DNA from: Actinernus sp. WN-2022
Taxonomy: Eukaryota; Cnidaria; Anthozoa; Actiniaria; Actinernidae
Direction: 5' to 3'
Assembly (NCBI GenBank): GCA_030867875.1
Contig: JAOWCC010000577.1
Location: 143,832,344 to 143,896,343 of the forward strand
DNA length: 64,000 bases
Both the position numbers and the translations under genes were made by a program. Every line of letters starts with the position of its first letter. The first letter of the stretch is position 1. Shown piece by piece: positions 1 through 12,500 of the stretch. Below the pieces are notes generated by a model, which was given only the letters and a program-made list of their open reading frames with translations, did not search any database and was not told the origin of the DNA.

Positions 1-327
1 TAGTGTGCTGCCTTGTCTTTTTTCTTAGGAAGGGGAGCAGAGGAAATGAAAACTCGCTAAAATCGCTTCACATCAACCCTGTAACCACACAGACAGCAAG
101 TAACGCACTATGGAAGCAAGGTAAGGCATTTTATTCATCAATTCTTTCGTATTTCTAGCTCGTTGAAATTCCCATACAAACGCTGTAAGTATTAGCTAGA
201 TATTTAGAGCTTGGGCTGCCTGTGATCTACCCGAGAATCTCGATGTTTCCCGAGATGAAGTCGAGGGTAGCTGCAAGCTCAACACACAATCGCAAACATT
301 CAACACGTCAATAAAGGCATCTCTTAC
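1..327. other. Intron after exon 44, nothing recognised
   Basis: No exon matching the next beta-spectrin segment is present, so the next exon lies left of the window. Weak likeness of 20-50 and 213-235 to the ends of the unclassified repeat is too short to call. Confidence 0.4.
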
Positions 328-572
328 TTGGCCTTCTCGTAAGTTAGGATGAGTTTGAGCATGTCGTTCATCCATAACATCTGGTCCTGCACGGCCATCA
401 GGAACCTGTACAAATCATCGGCATCGTGCAGTTTGTCTGTTCTGCGGCGCACACGCAGGTTGAGGTTTTTCCACGCTAAAAGAACCTCATCTTCCTTAGC
501 CTGGATTTCTCTGGCCTTATCACCAGCATAGGAACCCAACAGGCGACCTGCCTCCTCTTGAACTGCATACAC
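328..572 (-). CDS. SPTBN1: beta-spectrin exon 44 (repeats 15-16, residues 1898-1978; last exon in window)
   Basis: It encodes [20 protein letters not shown], then [16 protein letters not shown] and [16 protein letters not shown]. It matches YAGDKADDIQKRENEVLEAWKSL and RFFSMVRDLMLWMEDV. The TAA seen just after is intronic: the donor is CCAA|GTAAGA, so the protein continues in an exon left of the window. Confidence 0.94.
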
Positions 573-3500
573 CTGACGGTATATCAACGCAAAACGGTAA
601 GCAGTTTGAAAGTAAAATCAAGAGCGGAATGAAATAAGAAACGCTGTATTTAACAGGCACGCGCTGACTGCATGTACGATAAACGAAAAATAATACTGCA
701 CGAGGTCGAATGCAGTATGAAGAAATGTTGAGTTCATCGTACAGTCAGCAAGTGCCTGGGTTTGTCAATAAAACACAAACACAATAAGTCTCTAACTTTT
801 AATATTCCAACTGAGTGCACAACATGGTGTGATCACCAATAAAGCACTGTCATTAGCCAATCACCTGCTTAGATTTTATACTCTCCACGAAGTTAGAATA
901 TGAAACATAAATAAGTTTTATTGAACATATTTCTCATTTGAGTGATGAAAGTAAACAACAACATGTTTTTGTTGACAGTGTTGACTTTTACCAATGAAGT
1001 CTTAAAGTGCTCCTGAACCCCTTTTGATTTTTTTATACCTATGAACCGTTGCGAATTTTTTTTGGGTTTACGGAGAATAGTCTTTGTTCTACGCTTGTCT
1101 GAAATCGTGAATTTCACCTTTCCTGACCCATGACCGCGTAAGAAAAAGCCTGCAGCCTTTGGACATGAATAGTTGGAGCACGTCCCCCACACCCCCTCAT
1201 TTCAATGTTGGATAAACTTTCGTACTGGTTTGGTCACTTTTCCTCCCAAACATTGAATGCAGGGTGGAAGGGGGGAGTGGTGGAACCTTCAGGGTTGCAC
1301 GCTGCTTCACGATCCATAATAATTAAAGGATTAGTGTTGCAAGAGTCATGTCCAAAGCTGTGGGTCGATTACTGGGTAGACGTCATCTAATTAATTCGAC
1401 TTTGCAATAATTTGAATAAATACTTCGCATTTTGTCTAAAATGATTTTTTTTTCTTTACAAACAACTCACAGACGGTGTATACATGTATTCTCTATTTAT
1501 CGATGTTGTTCTGATATAAAGGCGCCGTGGAGAATAATGCATGAGATGACGTCACCCCAGGAATCGACCCAGGCTTTTACTAACGCGGTCATAGGTCAGG
1601 AAAGGTCAATTTCAAACAGGCGTAGAACAGAGTATTCTCTGTAAACCAAAAAAGTTAATTACAGAAGTACTGAAACCTTTCAAAGGTTCATAGGTATAAA
1701 AATTGCAAAAGCTGTTTTCTGTAAAGAAGCCCCAATTTATTCTCATCCTTTTTCAAAGTTTCGAACTAGAACTTTGTTTGTCAACATATTAAACACCTAT
1801 TACACCAGGCTGCAGACCACGACGTGCCATTCTCACCTGCACTCCTAATGGCGCCAAGTCAGCTTCGAAGCTTTGGTGGTTCCTCTGCAGCTGATGGATG
1901 CTGTTCAGATCTCGTCCCAAATCATCCGTCAGTAAATTGTCCTTCTCTTGGATCATAGCAAGGACCTCCTTAGCATCGTAGAAATATCTGTGCAGCTCAC
2001 GCGCAGCTTCCAGCATCTACGGGAGAATACCACGAATATCAGATAATGCAGTCTCGTCATTATACCACTCCCTCCGCCATAATAAATAAAAAACCCTTCA
2101 AGTCAATTCGAGCCTCACACCTTAGTTCTAGTCTCTATCAGCTCCAGTAGGTCAGCCCATGACTCGTTGATACCGTCCTTCCACTCGGCGATGGTAGCGG
2201 CATCAGAGTGTCCCGTGCCAATCAGCTGATCACACACCGCATTCGTGGCCGACACACGCTCCGTACCGATGTTCGTGGTGTCACGGCCGAAGTCGTGGAA
2301 CTTCTCGATCAATAGCTGAAACGTAAAACAGTACTAAGACATCAGCGTCACTGTTGGCGTCAATGGACACCTTTAACTGTTTTTTGTTGATCTTGGTCCA
2401 TGAATGGAAGCTCACTCAGTTCTACTGGAGACAATATTTTATTTGTACATATTACAATATTAGGAAAAATCGTGAAAAAACGTATCTAAAGGTGCGGGTT
2501 ATCTGATAAAGCTATAGTCTAATCGGGCACATCACCGTTATTTACTGGACGGTCAAGGGTTGCTTAATTAGTTAATAAATATTATAACAATAAAGTAATG
2601 ATATAACGTTACAATAGAGGGAATTAACAGACAAATAAAACATTGTAGAAGAAAAATGAAATGGAAGAAAGAAAAAAAGGAAAAATAACAGATAACAAAT
2701 AATTGAGCATGAGTTGCTACAAAGCAGCCTTTGGACATGAGCATAACAATTGTAATGTTTATCAACACGAAACATCGCTATAGTAGAGGGAAAGACAGTT
2801 AATCCATGTAATACTAGACTACTAATAATCAAATTTATACAATTTATTCCCCACAAAATTACTATTTTGTTGCACAGCCCAATTGTCTAACCTCTAGGTT
2901 GCATCAATGTAAGATAATAGAAGGCTTAGATTTCAGCTTGTACCTCAACTTGTGCCAGATCTTGTCCGATGTCCTGTGACTTAGCCACCACCTCCTTGTC
3001 AGCGATCCATAGTTCCAGGTCGTCCACCTCGCGGTTCAGTTGATATAGTTTAACGGTTTCGTCCAGCTTACCTCGTCGCTCCTCGGCAAGATCTTTGAGA
3101 CCAGCATATAGCTTGTCTACTTGGGCCTGGCGAATCTTGATTGTCTCGCTGTCAATCAACAGCGCCATCTTGTTACACTCACGGCACATAATATCACTAT
3201 GACGTCACTCATTGTCTTATTGAGGGATTTTTTTTTCTTTTCAATACTTCATTTATACACGGAAGATATTCTAACAGTCATTAAACTGATTTTCATAGAA
3301 GCCGTGTTTTAACCTAATAACTAATAGATGCTAATTGATATAGTTAATTAACTACGCATCATTACGAAGCGTGATAGCCTTGATCTGATTTTTAAAGGAG
3401 ACAAGAGACTCGATTTGACGTTGGTTTTCTGGTAAATAATTGTTCCACACTTTAGCACCATTATAACCGAAACTTTGTTTAAAGATTCAGTATTAGGTTA

Positions 3501-6500
3501 TAGCAAATGGTATAGCAAACTACGCATAATTACGAAGAGTGATAGCCTTGAACTGATTTTTAAATAATAATAATAATAATAATAAAAACATTTATATAGC
3601 GCTATATTCACGAATTGTTCATAGCACTTTACACTACTATATTAAAAAAACCTAGGATATTAAATAAAATAGTTAATGTCAAGTAAATTAAAGTCGATAC
3701 AAATATATATCTACATATAGATAGATAACTAATGGTCGATACTAATATGCTTCCTTGAACAAGTAAGTCTTCAATTTAGATTTGAATAAATTAACTGATA
3801 TGCTCTGCCTAATATCCAGAGGTAACTTAAAGGAGACAAGGACTCGATTTGACGTTGGTTTTCTGGTAAATTGTTCCACAATTTAGCACCATTATAACTG
3901 AAACTTGTTTTTAAAGATTCAGTATTAGGTCATAGCAAATGGTATAGCAAATAGGGTACAGCAAATGGACAAATTCCAGTGTTCAAATCGTTGTGGCAAT
4001 GCCACTTTTGGGACGAAATAAAACGGGGTGGTAAATATTGTAATAATTTATAGCATTCGAGCGAAACGTGTCAAAGAAGGCTATCCAATATCTTACCACA
4101 AAAGTCCACTTTGTGAGTGAGTGTTGTGTGTCCAAAACAGTTAATGTAGTGAGGAGTGTGCGAGGAGTAAAAGCAGGCACACATCAGCTGTAAGCTGCAA
4201 TAATCAGCCTGCTATAACAAACTTTTTTTTTTTACCTCTCTGGATGGTTGCTGTCAATGAGGATGTTGGCTGTGTCTCCCAGCTCATTAACTGTCTCGGC
4301 ATAGTCAGCAATGGCTGCCTCGAGCATCTCGTGTTTCTTCAGCATCTCACTGGCACTAGCCTCGTCCTTTCCACGTTCATCACCCATCATGTTCAGCTCC
4401 TGCTCGCTCATCCAGGACTCAGCCTCAGCGGCATCGAAATAATACTACGGACATCAACATAAAACCAGTGCTCAAGTAATAGTCAAGGGTGTGCAAGCAA
4501 GACAGACGTGCCATCAATAAAATTAGTTCTCGTTTGGGCTGCGTAATGTTCATTAGAAGTTAGAGACTTCAGGCATTAGAGAATTTAAGTAAGCACGACG
4601 ACGACGGCCACAACGAAGAAGTTTTTTGCCGTCCAGCGTAAGAAAAAAAGTGACTTACTTTAATACTTAAAAGGTAATACTTAGGGATTTCACATATTGA
4701 ATTTGCAGGGAAAATTTTTACAGATTCTGCCAATCAGAGCACGTGACTAACCTGTTTCGCCTGTAAGGAGAGGTCTAGCTGGACTTTGTAGGCGTCAGAC
4801 TGGTTCTTCAAGTCATCCCACTTCTCCTGTAGCTCATCCTTACGTCTCTCGATATCCCCTGACTGAGGATGATCAGCCATGACCAAGTCATCTCCCTGAT
4901 CACAGATGCGGTTCTTGTGCGACTCGTGGATATCTATTTCGGCACATAGAGTCTAACCAAACCAAACAAGAATTAATAGAGCAGTTTTCATTCCATTGTC
5001 GAAAAAACCAAAGTAATAGGCCTATATTTATATTGCAGTAAACAGTCACGTACTGATATATCACTTCAATAACCAATGAATTGCGCTCGTGATCCTATGG
5101 GTTAGGTTTTACAAGAAGGCAAACTATGAAAGGGATGATTTAGTGTCATACAGAATCTGAATCATTCAACAAGTGCAAAGTGTCCAATTCATGTTGAACA
5201 TTAGCGATAATGAGTTGAACAAATGAGAATATCTCAATATCGCGCACTAGAACGAACACAGAGTATTCCAAGGTCTGCAGTAGCTGAAGCCCTACATGTA
5301 CCTGGTGTTTCTTTTGCAGTTTCTGGACTTCAAATAAGTTGTTTCCGTAGGTAGTGGCTTGAAGTAGAGGCTCCTTTTCCTTGATCCAAGTCTGTGATCG
5401 AGCAAGAGAACACGAACATTTCGGTTTAGTAAGAAGGAACATTTGATCCAAAAACTCAAAGGGCGAGAATATGACTGGTTACCTTTTCATCGTCGACATC
5501 TCGATCAAACTGGAAGAACTGCATGGCCAGGTCGAGCTCTGTTCCTCTCTCAGCAAGAGGAGCCTCAAGACATTCGTACCTGATGGAAACAATGCCATGG
5601 GGTTAGAAACACCAACATTTTCCAGTTGATTTTTAACTTCTTATAGCCTTACAAAACAGCTGGATTGAAGTGAGTCCACGACTAGAAGCGCTTGTTTTCC
5701 GAGGCTAAACTTTTTACAGTCCCAACTTTTCTTTTCTTGTAATATTTCTAGTAATAGTTCTGGTAGTATTTCTGGTAATATTTCTGGCAATAATCATGGT
5801 AATAATCATGTTAATATTTCTAGTAATATTTCAGTCACAGACAATTCACTAAAAACACTTCACCAAAACACTGTCTAAGTCCTGGCCATTAGTTTCTTTC
5901 ATCCAACTGTTTAGTACAATGAACTAATACCAAATCCGGGAAGAACTGTTGCAAGCGACGTATGTACTTTTTCCCTTACAATCAGGAATAAGGTTGTCCA
6001 ACAATATTAGTTTTGGGCAACTGAATTATTGTCTAAGGTCTCGATAAAGGTTAAAATGGAAATGTTTCGAAAATACGTTTTTTCCCCCGCAAATTCTAAA
6101 TCTAAAAGCCCTAATCTAGCATCACCAATTTTTTCAAGTCTTGAATATTCCCGCTAAAATTGGCGCAGAAAAATGATTGGCACATGCTGTTATTAGCTGG
6201 GCATGTTTTTCATTCTCGCTATCCTGTTATTTTCTGCGCTACTTTGCGTTCGTAAAGATTTCTACGTTTATAATGCAATGCCCAAAAAGTAAAAGTAAAT
6301 TTTCTTGGTGGTAAAGGAGAAAACCAGCACAATTAAGTTTCTGATAATTTAGTTTGGAAGTAAATTTGGCAGCGGGTGCATGGTTATTAGGGACAGGTTC
6401 TTAGGACAAACAATGGCTGGAGGAATTTATACTCAAGTTCCAAGAATAACAGAAGACCGAAAGTCCACAAAGAATCATGCAATAAAGTTTTGTTATCTTC

Positions 6501-9500
6501 GATCGACCAAAACATTTCAGAGAATTCAATGCAGGAATCTAAAGTTTGCCAGGGTGAAATTAGAATGTGACAAACAGTCCACATGTACATGTTGTGGAGC
6601 AGCGCTTCAATGGTTTTCCCTGCTCTGATATTAATTGTTTGCTTACTGTGGTGCATGCCATTTTCTGTACTCCTAAAAGTGTGTTTCTTCATTGAAATTA
6701 AACTGGAATCGACACTAGTTTCTGTAGAAGTATCAGGCATCAGTAAACTGTATAGCTTTTGTTCAAAACGAATTAAATATATTTTTCTTTAAAACGGTAT
6801 ATAGGACGTCTATGTGGCTTTAATTGCGACGCTGTAAGAGCGATTGAACCTTTATCGAGACCTTAATCGAACTTTGCCACTCAAGGCACTATTTGAATAG
6901 ATGTCTCGTAATAGCTGATATCACAGTTACATCTACGAAGATGTAACGAAGCGCTATTCAAACTGTGTATCTAAATTAGTTGAGCTTGTTAAGGGGGTAT
7001 TAGTGTCATACAGAACAATGGTTTCAATGGCGCTTCATTACATTTAAGTGAGGCGTTCGGGTCAATACCGCTGAAAATGCTATTCGTAGACTCCACTATA
7101 ATATCAGCTATTCATATCATCCCTTCAATCACAAGCTTACTTCTCTTCCAGGACAATCCTGGTTTCCTGGACAGCCTTTGGATCAAAGTGTCCAGCGTCC
7201 ACCATGTCTGCCGCCTGTGAGCCAAGCTCCTGTAGACGAGCTTTCTTTGCAGCAATTTCCTTCTCCATGAGCTGCAACAAGGAACAGAAAAAAGGTATAA
7301 GACTAATAGAATTCAAGGCTTAATGGGGCACTGTCAATCGAATTGAACTTTCGAGAGAGAAGAGAAATATCATGTGAATGTCCAGATATGCTTTTCAAAC
7401 TTTTTCGATAGAGGATGGAAAAGATTAAAGTGGATTACAAAAGATGTTTCTAGAGCTTGATTTCGGTTACAGTGAACCGATTTCAAGTTGCTCTAAATTT
7501 CTCTTAAAAGCAGTATTTTTCATCCACTCTGATCTTTGACATCCTTCATCAGAATTCTCTCAAATTTTCTCCAGTATACCTGGAAAGCATACTCTGCTAA
7601 TCTGAGTAGTTATTTTTGTTTTTCGCCGTGAGAAAGTTGATCATTTGGGGTTGACAGTGCTCCGTTAAAATTCATAATCATGATTCTCATTTCGTATTTC
7701 CCTTCAACATTTTTATTAAATAGATGTACACAAAGGGTACACGAATATACCTTGTGTTTCTGGTAGAGCCTAGAGGCAGTGGTGAGGTCGGTAGCTTTCT
7801 CTTGTGTGACAATAACAGTCTCTAGCTCCTTCACCCATTCTTGCATGGTTTGAACACCAGAATTGAATTCTTCTTGCCGCTGAGCCTCGTTCAGCTTGTT
7901 GCTCTTGTGGTTCGATACTTCGGCAAGCTCAAGCCACTTTTGCTGCAGTTTCTCAATCCGTTCATCAATCTCTGGTTTGTCCTCGGGTTTCTCTTCTCCT
8001 ATATCACGACCAGACTAGGAAACAAGTAAGGATAAGTAGAATGTTAGAATCCTACAAACACCATTTTCACCATTTTCAGTTTCTCGCTATTGGGTATTCC
8101 TTGGGGTGAGAAGGTATTTTCAAAACAACTCATTTGGTTATTTTCATATTTAAAGTGCTATCTCAACAATTTTACACTTAATCTTACCTCTGGTTGTAAA
8201 ATATTAATGGTTGTTATTCGATAAGAAGGTTTCCGAGGTAAAAAATGAGAGAAACAATAGGCCAAAAACATTAAAGTTTGGCCCGTCTCACTTATAAGGC
8301 GAAATTGGTACGCCATCTCAGACCTTGAAGGTCAAAACCATACAGTGGCATATACCTGAATAGCTTTTATATGGGAGTACCGCACCCCCCCCCCCCCCCC
8401 CCCCCCCCACTCCCCAGATTTCCTTCATAACCAAGCACAAACAATTATTAAAATAAATTATTGCTTACTGTAAAGTACAACAAATGTTTCTTCTGAAGGA
8501 ACTACACCATACAGTGAAGGAACTATGCCATACAAAAGAGACACATTTCGATGCATGTACCTCGCTGATCTGGTCGAGCCTCTCCTTGTTGGCTTGCAGC
8601 TCAGCCTCGAATGCCTGGTGCTTCATCACCTTGCCTCCAATGTTACTGAGGTCCCTGTAGGTCTCCTCTGATGCCACTTGGTACTTCTCATTCAGCCAGT
8701 CATACATCTGGGAACAACAGGAATAGAAGGGTCAAAGAAATCACTAAGTAATGGTCCTGATTAATTAACAGAAGAATATGAAGAACAAAAACAACTCATT
8801 TATCTGTTTGAGAGGCTTCGGGTGATTACCAGTTGTAGCAAGAAACCAATTGGCACGAATATTGTATATATATATATAATGGAAAGAACTTTCACAAACT
8901 AGCAGACCAACTGGAAGAGTTGGTGCTTACCAGCAGTTAATCTTGTGGTTGTCCTCAAAAGAGGCTGAAAACTGCCAGAGAAACGTGCACATGCTTGAAA
9001 AGATTCCAGTCGGTCATTCCAACCGGAAAAGAGGAATACCTCCATGTAATTTCCAAAAGGACTACCCAGAAACAAATGATCCATTTGATATTTCAACCAG
9101 AATTCTTGGTTTTTCTGTGTAAATGTTAAGTACCCTTGGTTTACATGCTCTAGATAACCCACCAAGATTATTGTTTTTCTTACAGTAGATTTTCTCTCAA
9201 TATAAACAGACTATCCGAGCTGTTACCTCCTCGGCATCCTGGATGAATTGCTTCAGCTGCAGGGCATCACGCAGGCGTTGAAGAGCTGCCTCCATCTTAT
9301 GACGATTAGCATTTCGTCTGTGAGAAATAAGGGAAGAAAACTGAACCTTACACAAACCGTAAAGACATCATTGTGGCGTCACAGAATGGATCTTGGAATA
9401 ACTGAATAATATTACACTATATTACGATAACAACAATAGCACACGTTAAAGTGCATATAAGCCTGGACAGTTTATGCTTTTTTTCAAAGCTTAGAACTTA

Positions 9501-12500
9501 AAAAAGGTAGTGAAAAAAAATCCAAATGTTTTCATTATTTTTTTATTGACTAAACTTCCAAATTTCGAATAATTTCCGCACACGTTTGGGGACTGGGACG
9601 AGAATAAAACATGACGTCATCAACAGAACTCGTCTCTTTGCAGGTAAAAAGTGTTGGCTTATTTGCAAAATAATTGAATAGATAACCGAGAAAGAAGATA
9701 ATATTGTGCTAAACGTTTCGGAGAGCTTTATTCGGCAAGGCCTTTCATGCAATGGTGGATCGAGCATGTTCTGTTGACGATGTCAAACTAGACCCAGTGC
9801 CAATTTTGTAAAGCGCTTTTGCGTGCTTGATTTTCGTCCACAGGCAACCCAAGACACGTTTTTGGGGCAACTTTGAACACGATGACAAATAAATCATCTT
9901 TTGTCTGTGGCCTCTAGTCTGCTCGTAAGAAATACAATTAGCCAGGGCTTATATGCACTTTAAACAAACCATAAAGACATCGCTGTGGCATCACAGAATG
10001 GATCTTGGAATAACTGAATAATATTACACTATATTACGATAACAACAATAACACACCAGATGTATCATTGATGACCATGATCTTTCAACAATTCAATTAC
10101 AATTTAATTCGTAATAATCCTGGTAACTATCCATCACAAAGGGCCTTTACTGGGTGTTATGCACAGGGGTACTGTGGAAGGGAAAATATAGGGGGGGGGG
10201 GGAACAGCTAACACTGGCATTCTTGTAGCTATAGTACAGTATTTTAATAGCAGTAATTAACATATTAGTTCAAAATAACAAAAATACTGTACTCATGAAT
10301 GTAAATATCTGGGCTTATAACCCATCCTTGGACATTATCTGATCCTCGAAGCTCAGTTTCCCCTCAAGCCTCTGGGAACAGATAATATCCGTGGACTAAA
10401 TATTAGGCCATATTTTGACCACCATAAATAGGTTATTGTTATATAATATTTATTTCTTACAAGTTACAACATGTATCATTGGATATCTACATGTATCTGC
10501 ACAGGGATGGGATTCTATGGTATTTGCCCATAATTTATTATTTGGATGAAAAAACCTTTCACTTGCTTTGACTTTATTTACTACATTACTAAAGGTATCA
10601 AAGTTCATTTTATTTGAACCCAACAAACTAACCCACCATACCTCTCATGAAGGTTCTGTGCCTTCTCAGTGATCTTGTCCTGTGCAAAGTGACCCTCGTT
10701 AGCCAGTCTCTGGGCAAACTGAATCATCAGGTTGATTTTATCATCTTGTGCATCCATCTTCTTACAGAACTCCTCGTGCTTCTTGATGAGTTCCTGTTCA
10801 GCCTCTACAGTGGCCTTTGGAATGGAATAACAAGGTATTGAAGTTCAGATTATCAATGATATTTACTAGCACTGAACTATACTTTTTGATGAGTTCCTGT
10901 ACAGCCTCTACAGTGGCCATTAGTTGCCCAACAGACACCAGTAGTAGCCAGACACATGTCAGTTGGATCATAAAGTAGACTTTACCATCTGACTGATAGG
11001 AGGTAGTAAGATAACTTCACTGAATACTCAAAGATCCGAAGCATGTTTTATCTGCTCTCCAATATAAAAAATTATATATATATATTGTCAACCATCTTGC
11101 TGAATCTTTGAGCATGAACTTTACAGTAGAAATGAAGCTCTGGGAGTCAATTCTTGTTAATAGATACAAAGTTTGATGCTCAGAGGGTTAATGAAATATC
11201 AGTTTGAAGAAACGTTTAGAGAATGGCATACCCCAACTTCCTCCTTGGATAAGAACAGATCTTGTTGGCCAAGAAGGGCTTCACACTGCTTGGCATCGCG
11301 AATGAAGAGCTGTTGAAAGATGAGGTAGATATTACAACCACATCTTTACTCATTTAAAATCATTCAGTTGAACTGGATGGTTCACAATTATAAAAAACTC
11401 TCATTTGCAAGACTATTCTGGGTGGCAATGTAATCTAACAGATTTCCATCACATGGAATCTATACAACAAACTGTGTGTATTTTGGTAGGAAGTGTGAAT
11501 CACAGTAGTTTGCAAGACTACCCAAATGTATGGTCAAAAAGTACTAGCCCCATACTTCAAGATATTATGCTCAGTTTTTCAAGTTTTGTTTCAAAGAACG
11601 AAATAATGACTATAAAGTTACTGCTATATGGTGCAACTTTATAGGGAAACTTTATTTGATGGCATTGCAATGACAATTTCATGAGGGTATTGCATAATGC
11701 ATTATAAAATAACACACACACATTCTGATTGGCTGATAGCCATGTTTTCATTAGCCTGTGCAAACATGGAAATTGCGTCACACCATAACAATTTTTTTTA
11801 TAAAAGAAATGAAATAGATTTTCCATGTCTACACAGGCTCATGCAAACCTCGGTAAGTTTGGGAGGATTCTCAAGCAGGTACAAACACTCGACCTGCAGT
11901 CTTGTGTTTGTTCTGCTCTCAAATTCTCCCAAACCTACCTCGGTTTGTATGAGCCTGTGCAAACACAGAAGATCTGTTTCATTTCTTAAATGTAGATTGT
12001 GGAAGCACAATATTTGCAATAATTGTACATTCAGGTACCTGGTGGTTGAGAGCTTGGATAAGCAGCCGCTTCCTGTTCTCCCACAGGATCAGCAGGTCCT
12101 TCCAGCCACTCTCCAGCATGTCCAGCTGCTCCTTCAGAGATTGCTGCTGCAGATCAGACTCATCCTGAACCCACTTGGGGCCGTCTTCTATCAGCTTGCT
12201 GAAGTCTGGCTCATGAGTGTCAATGTCTTCCTGTTAATGGGACAGTTATCCACATCTTAAAGGCGCTAAGTCAATGTGATGCACATGTATGGAGTCATTG
12301 CTTGATTGGTGGCTGTTAATTGGCTACAAAGGGTAGTATTGTCGTGTACCGTTTAAACCAACTAAGTCATAAAATTATCTTTTTTACCTCATGTTTCGCT
12401 ATGAATAATTTGAGACTTAAACATTTTTCACGAACATCCGAAACGACACTGGAAGGAAATGAAGGATTTACGTTATCCTCAGTATAAAAAAAATACTGTC

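Noticed and set aside
324..327. Stop codon after exon 44 as the natural C-terminus of the protein
   Set aside because: The stop overlaps a good donor (GTAAGA) and the protein would end inside a repeat; homology continues beyond.
3163..3168. ATG upstream of exon 41 as an internal start
   Set aside because: The acceptor at 3149-3150 restores the conserved Ser codon with exon 40, leaving the ATG in the intron.
11697..12260. Long plus-strand open frame (187 codons)
   Set aside because: It is antisense to beta-spectrin exon 30 plus a foldback repeat; no domain and no splice logic.
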